From: Nitrospirota bacterium
Lineage (GTDB): Bacteria > Nitrospirota > JAOUDF01
Direction: 5' to 3'
Assembly (NCBI GenBank): GCA_029859385.1
Contig: JAOUDF010000151.1
Location: 1 to 6,080, forward strand
Length of the DNA stretch: 6,080 nucleotides
A program made the translations under genes and the position numbers. Shown here one piece after another: positions 1 through 6,080 of this stretch (its first letter is position 1; the number at the start of each line of letters is the position of its first letter). The notes under the pieces are model-generated. The model saw only the letters and a list, made by a program, of their open reading frames with translations, was not told where the DNA came from and searched no databases.

Positions 1-1055
1 TCGAGGGAGTCGAGTTCATCGCCGCGAACACCGACCTGCAGGCCCTCAACCGGTCGCTGGCGACCATTAGGCTCCAGTTGGGAAGCAAGGTTACCCGGGG
101 CCTCGGCTCCGGCGGCGATCCGCTGGTCGGGCGGAATGCCGCCAACGAAGACGCCGAGAAGATACGCCAGAAGCTCGAAGGCGCCGACATGGTCTTCGTC
201 ACTGCGGGCATGGGCGGCGGTACCGGAAGCGGTGCGGCCCCGGTAATCGCCAGCATTGCGCGCGAGATCGGCGCCCTCACCGTGGGGATCGTCACCAAAC
301 CCTTTATCTTCGAGGGGAGCCGTAGACTTCGCAACGCCGAGGAGTCGATCCGGGAGCTGAAGAAGAATGTCGATACCATCATCATCATTCCCAACCAGCG
401 CATCCTCAACGTAGCCGACCGGAAGACGCCGATGCAGGAGGCCTTCAAGATGGCCGACGACGTACTGAGGCAGGCGGTAAGGGGTATCTCCGACCTCATC
501 ATGATCCCCGGTCTTGTCAACCTTGATTTCGCCGATGTGAAGACCGTCATGTCGAGCATGGGAAGGGCCGTCATGGGAACGGGCACCGCCAGCGGCGAAA
601 ACCGCGCCATCGAGGCCGCCCAGCGGGCCATATCGAGTCCCCTTCTCGAAGACGGCTCCATTGAGGGGGCGCGCGGCGTTCTCATCAACATTACCGGTGG
701 TGACGACCTCTCGCTGTACGAGATCAACGAAGCGCTTTCCATCATCCACGAGGTTGCCGACCCCGAGGCCAACATCATCTTCGGCTCGGTCATCAACCCC
801 ACCATGATTGACCATGTGGAGATCACCGTCATTGCCACCGGTTTCGACAAGGTGGAAACGTCGGCAAATTCCGCCAAGACCGAATGGGAGGCCCCCCAGG
901 CAATCGCGAAACCCGCAGCCAATCCGAAGATTGTCAGCCGTCCCCAGCTGTTCCGCAAGACCGGTACGAGCGGTGTTGATTTCAACCAGGTCGATCTCGG
1001 TATAGATGAGGATGAGTTCGATGTCCCCACCTTCCTGCGGAGGCAGGCGGACTAG
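1..1055 (+). CDS. ftsZ: Cell division GTPase FtsZ, 5'-truncated by the window edge
   Basis: FtsZ is the bacterial tubulin homologue that polymerises with GTP on the inner face of the membrane at mid-cell and recruits the division machinery. The frame is open from base 3, so the real start lies upstream; about 35-40 residues, including the first glycine-rich nucleotide loop, are missing. A TTG at 78 is internal and not a start, because conserved FtsZ sequence (FIAANTDLQAL) precedes it. The tubulin signature GGGTGSG is at bases 213-233. The T7 loop NLDFAD, whose aspartates complete the GTPase site of the neighbouring subunit, is at 519-536. The core ends near GFD (about 840-848). A linker of about 50 residues follows, then the conserved C-terminal tail DEFDVPTFLRR that docks FtsA/ZipA-type partners. 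The stop is TAG. No frameshift or missing key residue is seen. The family call is secure. Whether this is the dcw-cluster copy or a second ftsZ cannot be told, since the upstream genes are outside the window. Confidence 0.97.
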   Translation, partial: EGVEFIAANTDLQALNRSLATIRLQLGSKVTRGLGSGGDPLVGRNAANEDAEKIRQKLEGADMVFVTAGMGGGTGSGAAPVIASIAREIGALTVGIVTKPFIFEGSRRLRNAEESIRELKKNVDTIIIIPNQRILNVADRKTPMQEAFKMADDVLRQAVRGISDLIMIPGLVNLDFADVKTVMSSMGRAVMGTGTASGENRAIEAAQRAISSPLLEDGSIEGARGVLINITGGDDLSLYEINEALSIIHEVADPEANIIFGSVINPTMIDHVEITVIATGFDKVETSANSAKTEWEAPQAIAKPAANPKIVSRPQLFRKTGTSGVDFNQVDLGIDEDEFDVPTFLRRQAD

Positions 1056-1089
1056 ATTCAGGATAGATGCTTTTGAAGTGTGAACAAGG

Positions 1090-1129
1090 AAAGGGGCGGG
1101 TCCAGGCAAAGGGCCCGCTCCTTTTGTTT
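1090..1129 (+). terminator. Rho-independent terminator in the convergent gap after ftsZ
   Basis: A 14-bp stem (1090-1103 with 1111-1124) closes a 7-base loop. It is GC-rich, with two G-T wobble pairs when read on the + strand, and runs into a T-rich tail, TTTTGTTT, at 1122-1129. It begins 34 bases after the ftsZ stop, as expected for that gene's terminator. On the minus strand the same hairpin lies just beyond the stop of the receiver-GGDEF gene, but it is followed only by a broken T-tract (CCTTTCCTTG), so bidirectional action is possible but weaker. Confidence 0.8.
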
Positions 1130-1136
1130 GTATGCC

Positions 1137-2045
1137 CTACGGTCTGTACCCGACCGCCCGGTTCCTCCCCTCCTCCTTGGCCATATAGAGCATTTTATCG
1201 GCCGCGGTGACGAGGCTCTCCGGCGACGTCGCGGGGGTGGGAGAACAGGTGGCGACACCGAGGCTCAAGGTGACATGGTCTGTTACGGTTGACGCGGCAT
1301 GGGGAATACGCAGGTTGGCGACCGCCTGGCGCAGGGTTTCAGCCAGCTTGTTGACGCCTTCGGCATCGGTCTGGGGAAGGATGCAGGCAAACTCTTCGCC
1401 CCCGTACCGGGCCACTGCGTCGCCCGGCCGTTTCAGCGATGAAGCCAGCGTTTCCGCCACCTGCTTCAGGCAGTCGTCGCCGGCCAGGTGTCCGTAATGG
1501 TCATTGTACTTTTTGAAAAAGTCGATGTCGATGAGAATGAGGGAAAGCAGCTCCCCGTTTCGTGATGCTCTGCGCCATTCTTCTTCGATACGCCTGTCGA
1601 ACTGGCGACGGTTGGATATGCCGGTGAGCCCGTCGATGAATGCCAGGTTTTCAAGGATGTCTCTCTGGTGTTTAAGCTCAAGATGGTTCTTTACGCGCGC
1701 TTTTACAATGGGTGGACTGAACGGTTTGGTAATGTAGTCTATGGCCCCGACCTCGAGCCCCCTGGCCTCGTCGACCTCCCGGTCGAGGGCCGTCACGAAG
1801 ATCACCGGTATCTGTCTGGTATGGCGGTTTTCTTTCAGTCTGATGCAGGTTTCGTAGCCGTCAAGGTCCGGCATCATGATGTCGAGAAGGACGAGGTCGG
1901 GCGACTGCTCCTCGGCGATCTTCAGCGCATCGTTGCCGTTGGTGGCGACCAATACTTCAAAATCGTCTCCCAGGACTTCGGCGAGCACTTCCAGATTGGC
2001 CACAATGTCATCGACGATAAGGACGGTCTGTCGCAGGCTGTTCAT
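1137..2045 (-). CDS. Response regulator: receiver-GGDEF diguanylate cyclase (PleD/WspR-like)
   Basis: A cytoplasmic response regulator predicted to make c-di-GMP from two GTP when its receiver is phosphorylated. The receiver (about residues 7-123) has acidic Asp12/Asp13, phospho-acceptor Asp55 in LLDIMMPDLDG, Thr85 and Lys107, so it looks fully functional. A short helical linker leads to the GGDEF domain (about 130-300), with DGLTGISNRR at its start, metal ligand Asp173 in LIDIDFFKKYND, guanine-contacting Asn181 and Asp190, and the catalytic motif RYGGEEF at 213-219. An RxxD product-inhibition site (Arg206-Asp209) sits at the usual distance before it, so feedback control is expected. There is no EAL domain, membrane segment or DNA-binding domain. 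The start is forced: the only codon upstream in frame before the kinase TAG that could initiate is this ATG. The gene lies nine bases after the hybrid kinase and in the same frame, which suggests the two are co-transcribed and form a partner pair. The partnership is inferred; the enzymatic family is well supported. Confidence 0.95.
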   Translation of the reverse strand: MNSLRQTVLIVDDIVANLEVLAEVLGDDFEVLVATNGNDALKIAEEQSPDLVLLDIMMPDLDGYETCIRLKENRHTRQIPVIFVTALDREVDEARGLEVGAIDYITKPFSPPIVKARVKNHLELKHQRDILENLAFIDGLTGISNRRQFDRRIEEEWRRASRNGELLSLILIDIDFFKKYNDHYGHLAGDDCLKQVAETLASSLKRPGDAVARYGGEEFACILPQTDAEGVNKLAETLRQAVANLRIPHAASTVTDHVTLSLGVATCSPTPATSPESLVTAADKMLYMAKEEGRNRAVGYRP

Positions 2046-2051
2046 GGCATG

Positions 2052-2066
2052 CCTCTAAGCCTCCTT
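2052..2066 (-). promoter_or_regulatory. Two candidate ribosome binding sites for the receiver-GGDEF gene
   Basis: A strong AAGGAGG (2060-2066) lies inside the last codons of the kinase gene, but 14 bases from the ATG, which is long. A weaker GAGG (2052-2055) overlaps the kinase TAG and sits 6 bases from the ATG, a normal distance. Either way the signal is embedded in the end of the upstream gene, so translation of the cyclase is probably coupled to that of the kinase. Confidence 0.55.
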
Positions 2067-5000
2067 ATTGCCTAATCTGTCGGCGATCTTCAGCACTTCC
2101 TCGAGGGTCCCCCCGAAGTCGAGCCGCTTCATCCCCGCGACCATCGCAGTTACTTCCTTGTCGAGGTCCCGGCCCGTCAATTTGTTTTCGAGCAATGTCA
2201 CGGACTGCCGGGCTCTCATATGATGTTTTTTCAGAAGCTCGATGACCTCGTCGACGAGCGCCATGATTTCCTCTTTCTCGTCAGTCTCTGGTTTTTCTGC
2301 AACACCAGGGGTCTCCTGCATCTCCATAGTCGGTTCGGCAATTTCGCCAGAGCCCTTTACTACCTCAACGGCCCTTCGCAGCTCATGGAGGAGAGGGGCA
2401 TGATCACTAAAATCCTCTGAACCCAGAGCCGTTTCAAGGGCACTTGCTACCTTTTGTATTTCAGTCAGGGAGAGATTGGCCGCTACCCCCTTGAGGGCGT
2501 GAGCCCTGCCCCTGGCCGCGACGAAACCGCCCGCCTCGATGGCCTTTTCTATCTCATCGACAACGCCGCCGAAATCGGTCTTGAACCCCGACAGCAATTT
2601 GTTAAAGAGCGGCAGGTTTCCTCCCAGTCTTTTAAGAGCCGCCTTCACGTCAACGCCCTCCAGGTCGGGGATGGTTTCACCGCTGCCGGAGATATCCCTG
2701 CCGGATTTCCGTGTCGAAGAGGAGAGCCATCTTGCGAGGACTTCCTCGATCCTCTCCGGTTCTATCGGTTTTGAGATATGGTCGTTCATGCCAGCGGCAA
2801 GACACTTTTCGCGTTCATCGGCCAGGGCATGGGCGGTTACGGCGATTATCGGGAGGTCTCGCAGCCCCTCCACCGATTGGATCATGCCGGTCGCTTCATA
2901 GCCGTCCATCTCAGGCATCTGCAGGTCCATAAAGACAATATCGAACTCGCCGGGAGAGACGCTCAGTCTGTCGACGGCTTCCCGTCCGTTGACCACTATC
3001 TCGACCGTAAGCCCCATGCCGGTCAGAATCTCTCGGGCTACTTCCTGGTTGATCTCATTGTCTTCGGCAAGCAGGACCCGTCCGCTGAAAAATTTTTTCT
3101 CATCTTTCCGATGGATGGCATACTCCCGTGCGCTTCTCACCACCCGGTCGCCGAAGAAGTCCATGACGATGTCGAGGAGGGTGGAGGGCGTGACCGGCTT
3201 GAGGATGCAACGGTCGACTCCCGCTGCCGTGGCCTGCTGAGTTGTCTCTTCATCGACAAGGCTCGTGGCCATGATGATGACAGGGGGGCGGCGGGAATGC
3301 CGCTTCAGTCCTGCGATGACCTCGATGCAGTCTGACTCCGGCGGCCGCCAGTCGATAACGACGATGGCGGGGGGCGCTTCCCCTTTTCCGGTTGGCCGCT
3401 CCATTTCAGGGACTATTTCTTTGCATGATTTGACCATGGTCACGCTGAACCCCAGGGATTCAAGGGTGTTTTGCCAGACCTTTCTGGTCACCTCATTGTC
3501 GTCGGTGACCAGGGCCTTCATGCCCCTGAGGGTTAAAGGCAGCATGCGGTATTCCTCATCGCCCTCGGGCAGCATGAACGGGACGGTGAAGGTGAAAGTG
3601 CTTCCCTTGCCGGGGGTACTCTTTGCGGTAATGGTACCTTCCATCATCTCGGCCAGCTTTCTGCTTATTACCAAACCCAGTCCCGTGCCGCCGTATTTGC
3701 GGGTGGATGAGGTATCGGCCTGACTGAAGGGCTTGAACAGCTTGTCCATCTGCTCGGCGGTCATGCCGATACCGGAGTCGATGACATCGACGCTGAGGGT
3801 TATGCGGCCGGCCTGCTGGTCTCCTTCTACCTTTCTGATCTTCACGATGACCTGCCCGGCAGCGGTGAACTTTACGGCATTGCTCACAAGGTTCAGTAAA
3901 ATCTGCCCCACCCGCAGTGGGTCGCCCATCAGGCGCACCGGCAGGCATTCTTCTTCGGAAAGCACCAGCTCGAGCCCTTTTTCGGCCGCCTTCAGCTTGA
4001 CCATGGCGAAGACATTTTCGAGGACTTCGTCGATGTCGAAGGGAATACTCTCCAGCTTCATCTGGCCTGCCTCGACCTTGGCCATGTCGAGGATGTCGTT
4101 GATGATCCCCAGCAGAGAGTTGGACGCCGTCCGGATCTTCTGAAGGTAGTCGCGCTGCTTCGGCGTCAGCTCGGTCTGAAGCGCCAGATATGACATGCCG
4201 TTTATGGCATTCATGGGGGTCCGGATCTCGTGGCTCATGTTGGCCAGGAAGTCGCTCTTGGCGCGGCTTGCCGCCTCGGCCGCCTCCTTTGCCCCCTTGA
4301 GGTCGTCCTCGTACTGTCTGGTCTGGGTCAGGTCCATGACCATGCCGGTAAAGAGCCGGTGACTGCCGGTCTGGATTTCGCTTACCGCCAGGTTCATCGG
4401 GAACATCTCTCCGCTCTTCTTCCTGCCGACAACCTCCCGGCCGATCCCGATTACCTTCTTTATCCCGGTCTCAAGATAGTTGTCCACATACTGGTCGTGC
4501 TCGGAATGATACGGTTCGGGCATCAGCATCTTCACGTTGCGGCCTGCTACCTCGTGGGGGGTATATCCGAAAAGAAGCTCCGCCGCGGGGTTGAACCCTT
4601 CGATCACCTTTTGCTCGTTTATAGTGATAATAGGGATTACACTGGTGGCAAGGATAGCGCTGAGCCGTGCCTCCCGATCGCGGAGGACTGCCTCGGCCTT
4701 GCGCCGCTCCTCCACTTCGTTGACCAGTTCCTGGTTGACCGTATTGAGTTCCTCGTTGACGGCGCTCAACTCCTCGTTGACCGAGTTAAGTTCATCGGTC
4801 CGCTCAAGGACCTTTCTCTCCAGGCCGGCATAAGATTCAGCCAGGTTGTCGGCCATGCGGTTGAAGGATGTGGCGAGGGTTGCCAGTTCGTCGCGTCCCT
4901 CTACGGGCACCCTTTGGCTAAGGTCGCCCGCGGCTATCTGTGATGCCGCATTGGTAAGCTGCCGTATGGGCCTGACGATCGGCCTGCCGACGGCATAGGC

Positions 5001-5990
5001 GGCCCCGGCAGACGCCAGCAGTCCGAGCATGAGGAGGCCGACACTTACCCGCCTTATCCGGATGGCGTCGGCAAAGGCCTCGTCCCGATCGATCTTGACC
5101 ACCATCCCCCAGTTCAGCGAGGGGAGGAAACGCCATGCCGCGACCACGTCGGTCCCGACATAGTCTTTCCCCTCACCGCTGCCCCTGTTGCCTTCCAATG
5201 CATCCCACATCGGCCTGGCATGCTCCTCTACGCGGACCTCAAACTGGAAGGCCTGGCTGGGTGTGTGCAGCAGCGGCACGGTAAATTCCAGCTTTCCGCC
5301 CTTTTGTTTCGCGTAGACGACCTCGCCGCTCATCCCCAGTCCAACCTTCTCCATCAGGACCGGTTGAATGGTCTCAAAGTTTGCCTGGAGGGCCGCCACA
5401 CCGATTATGCGGTCGTTCTTGAACAGCGGTACGGTCAGAAACATGGCGGGTTTGTTATTGGTGGGTGCATAGGGTTCATAGGCCGTATTGCCTGCTCCCA
5501 GGGTCTGGTTGGCCAGCATAAAGCCCTGATTAAGGACGCTATCATTGTAGGGGCCGGTCAAAATGTTGGTGCCGAAGTCGGCTTCATGGGCAATGGAAAA
5601 GATGACGTCGCCGTCGGAATTGATCAGCAGGATATCGTAATAACCGTAGGTATCGACATAACTGCCGAGTCGGTTCCTGATCTGCCTGTCCAACTCCTTG
5701 TATCGGGTGGAGTCCCTGCCGCTCTTTTGCCAGACAGTGTTGAGTTCCTCGAAGGCGTTCAAAAGCGACGGGATTTTACTCAGGGTCCGGGTATCGCCGA
5801 CCCGCTCTGTGATATATTCTTCCACCTTGTCCAACTTCTTGTCCGCGATCTGGTCAAGCCTGATCAGTACCTCTTTCTTGATCGATTTCTCAAAGTTATG
5901 GAGGTAGAGGAATGCCAGAAGCGCCAGGGGGATTGGCGATATGATGAAAAAGCCCAGTAGCAGGCGCTTGCCAATGGAATCGAAGTTCAT
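2055..5990 (-). CDS. Membrane hybrid sensor histidine kinase: dCache-HAMP-PAS-HisKA-HATPase-REC-REC-HPt
   Basis: A 1311-residue multistep phosphorelay kinase. Transmembrane helices at about 9-30 and 314-336 enclose a periplasmic region (35-305) resembling double Cache, with YYDILLINSDGDVIFS and WGMVVKIDRDEAF typical of such domains. Next come HAMP (336-388), a heptad-repeat coiled coil (about 385-445), and a PAS (443-557) resembling the FixL heme PAS. The kinase core (578-805) has phospho-acceptor His587 in MSHEIRTP, N-box Asn704, G1 box DSGIGM (738-743), F box LFKPF and G2 box GGTGLGL (767-773). Receiver 1 (824-946) keeps Asp830/831, Asp880 and Lys931 but is divergent. Receiver 2 (971-1090) is canonical: Glu976/Asp977, Asp1022, Thr1052, Lys1074. 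The HPt (about 1110-1212) has His1164 in HALKG. A linker and an extra helical module (1241-1311) end the protein. The start is forced by an in-frame TGA three codons upstream and has GAGG 7 bases before it. The stimulus is unknown. Organisation resembles BarA/GacS-type kinases with an added receiver; the likely target is the adjacent receiver-GGDEF protein. Confidence 0.96.
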   Translation of the reverse strand: MNFDSIGKRLLLGFFIISPIPLALLAFLYLHNFEKSIKKEVLIRLDQIADKKLDKVEEYITERVGDTRTLSKIPSLLNAFEELNTVWQKSGRDSTRYKELDRQIRNRLGSYVDTYGYYDILLINSDGDVIFSIAHEADFGTNILTGPYNDSVLNQGFMLANQTLGAGNTAYEPYAPTNNKPAMFLTVPLFKNDRIIGVAALQANFETIQPVLMEKVGLGMSGEVVYAKQKGGKLEFTVPLLHTPSQAFQFEVRVEEHARPMWDALEGNRGSGEGKDYVGTDVVAAWRFLPSLNWGMVVKIDRDEAFADAIRIRRVSVGLLMLGLLASAGAAYAVGRPIVRPIRQLTNAASQIAAGDLSQRVPVEGRDELATLATSFNRMADNLAESYAGLERKVLERTDELNSVNEELSAVNEELNTVNQELVNEVEERRKAEAVLRDREARLSAILATSVIPIITINEQKVIEGFNPAAELLFGYTPHEVAGRNVKMLMPEPYHSEHDQYVDNYLETGIKKVIGIGREVVGRKKSGEMFPMNLAVSEIQTGSHRLFTGMVMDLTQTRQYEDDLKGAKEAAEAASRAKSDFLANMSHEIRTPMNAINGMSYLALQTELTPKQRDYLQKIRTASNSLLGIINDILDMAKVEAGQMKLESIPFDIDEVLENVFAMVKLKAAEKGLELVLSEEECLPVRLMGDPLRVGQILLNLVSNAVKFTAAGQVIVKIRKVEGDQQAGRITLSVDVIDSGIGMTAEQMDKLFKPFSQADTSSTRKYGGTGLGLVISRKLAEMMEGTITAKSTPGKGSTFTFTVPFMLPEGDEEYRMLPLTLRGMKALVTDDNEVTRKVWQNTLESLGFSVTMVKSCKEIVPEMERPTGKGEAPPAIVVIDWRPPESDCIEVIAGLKRHSRRPPVIIMATSLVDEETTQQATAAGVDRCILKPVTPSTLLDIVMDFFGDRVVRSAREYAIHRKDEKKFFSGRVLLAEDNEINQEVAREILTGMGLTVEIVVNGREAVDRLSVSPGEFDIVFMDLQMPEMDGYEATGMIQSVEGLRDLPIIAVTAHALADEREKCLAAGMNDHISKPIEPERIEEVLARWLSSSTRKSGRDISGSGETIPDLEGVDVKAALKRLGGNLPLFNKLLSGFKTDFGGVVDEIEKAIEAGGFVAARGRAHALKGVAANLSLTEIQKVASALETALGSEDFSDHAPLLHELRRAVEVVKGSGEIAEPTMEMQETPGVAEKPETDEKEEIMALVDEVIELLKKHHMRARQSVTLLENKLTGRDLDKEVTAMVAGMKRLDFGGTLEEVLKIADRLGNKEA
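4728..4790 (-). repeat. Three tandem 21-base units encoding coiled-coil heptads
   Basis: Three consecutive 21-base units (4770-4790, 4749-4769, 4728-4748) encode LNSVNEE, LSAVNEE and LNTVNQE, residues 401-421 of the kinase. The DNA similarity is strongest in the VNEE part of each unit. A fourth, diverged heptad (LVNEVEE) follows. The repeats lie in the signalling helix between HAMP and PAS and look like internal duplication of one heptad. Confidence 0.75.
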
Positions 5991-6080
5991 TTGCCCCCCT
6001 CAGAGTGCTCTTGGGGCTTTATCTTGAGCCATTCGGCCTTTCCCCGGAGTTCGGGAAAGGGAGACGGCCTCACCGTTGCC
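5987..6080 (-). CDS. 3' end of an unidentified gene overlapping the kinase start
   Basis: Reading the minus strand from 6079 gives 30 codons with no stop, ending in ...EWLKIKPQEHSEGGK and a TGA whose first two bases are the last two of the kinase ATG. This ATGA four-base overlap is typical of co-transcribed, translationally coupled genes. Roughly two thirds of third positions are G or C, higher than in the only other open minus-strand frame here (about half), which ends at a TGA at 6000-6002. The protein is a charged C-terminal tail with no recognisable domain, so no function is proposed. If real, it is the upstream operon member and any promoter for the kinase lies outside the window. The evidence is a short open frame plus the overlap, so the call is only moderately secure. 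Confidence 0.5.
   Translation of the reverse strand, partial: ATVRPSPFPELRGKAEWLKIKPQEHSEGGK
5994..6001 (-). promoter_or_regulatory. Ribosome binding site of the hybrid kinase
   Basis: On the minus strand GAGG runs into a G-tract (GAGGGGGG) and ends about 7 bases before the ATG at 5990 if the GAGG core is taken as the pairing element. It lies inside the coding end of the upstream gene if the 5987-6080 reading is right, consistent with translational coupling. Confidence 0.55.

Noticed and set aside
78..80. TTG as a start for a shorter FtsZ
   Set aside because: Conserved FtsZ sequence continues in frame upstream to the window edge, and a start here would remove part of the nucleotide-binding fold.
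1056..1136. Possible small gene in the gap between ftsZ and the cyclase
   Set aside because: The gap is 81 bases, mostly taken up by the terminator hairpin, with no ribosome binding site and start pair of its own; frames crossing it run into neighbouring genes on the opposite strand.
2055..2057. TAG between kinase and cyclase as a possible recoded (pyrrolysine) codon
   Set aside because: ftsZ, the kinase and the cyclase all end in TAG here, so TAG is an ordinary stop in this genome, and a normal start codon with a ribosome binding site follows it.
4230..4943. Second long + strand open frame of about 237 codons opposite the HAMP-PAS-kinase region
   Set aside because: Antisense to conserved domains; its protein shows no family features and it is explained as a shadow of the kinase codons.
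5220..5960. Long + strand open frame of about 246 codons opposite the kinase's Cache region
   Set aside because: It lies entirely antisense to a well-supported coding sequence, has no recognisable motif, and such antisense frames are common in GC-rich coding DNA.
1..6080. Mobile elements, CRISPR arrays, defence genes, tRNA or rRNA
   Set aside because: No transposase-like protein, terminal inverted repeats, spaced direct repeats or structured RNA gene was seen; nearly all bases are explained by ordinary cell-division and signalling genes.

Overview
The window looks like a piece of a GC-rich Gram-negative chromosome, most like the Geobacter/Desulfuromonas group of the Desulfobacterota (former Deltaproteobacteria). 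That placement is an inference from the style of the proteins: a very long hybrid histidine kinase with a Cache sensor, a FixL-like PAS, two receivers and an HPt, followed by a receiver-GGDEF protein. No rRNA or other taxonomic marker was compared. No mobile element, CRISPR array, tRNA or rRNA is visible. No stretch longer than about 100 bases lacks a gene.

Layout. The left end (1-1055, + strand) is the cell-division GTPase gene ftsZ. It lacks only its first 35-40 or so codons, which lie outside the window, and is complete at its C-terminal FtsA/ZipA-type tail. An 81-base convergent gap follows, with a GC-rich hairpin and T-tract that should terminate ftsZ and may also separate it from the opposing genes. 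Everything else is on the minus strand, read from right to left. First comes the last 30 codons of an unidentified gene (5987-6080), whose TGA overlaps the next ATG. Then comes a 1311-residue membrane-bound hybrid histidine kinase (2055-5990), and then a 302-residue receiver-GGDEF diguanylate cyclase (1137-2045) that starts nine bases after the kinase stop.

How the parts fit. The kinase and cyclase look like one transcription unit and one signalling pathway. A periplasmic double-Cache domain, plus a cytoplasmic PAS with FixL-type heme-pocket residues, would control the kinase core. Phosphate would pass His587 -> receiver -> HPt His1164 -> Asp55 of the separate receiver-GGDEF protein, setting c-di-GMP synthesis. 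The partner assignment is inferred from gene order and domain logic, not shown by the sequence. The points most worth checking are the conserved heme-type His/Arg pair in the PAS, the single in-frame TAG separating kinase from cyclase, the divergent first receiver, and the extra helical module after the HPt. No wholly new system is evident: this is a well-built example of known signalling families.
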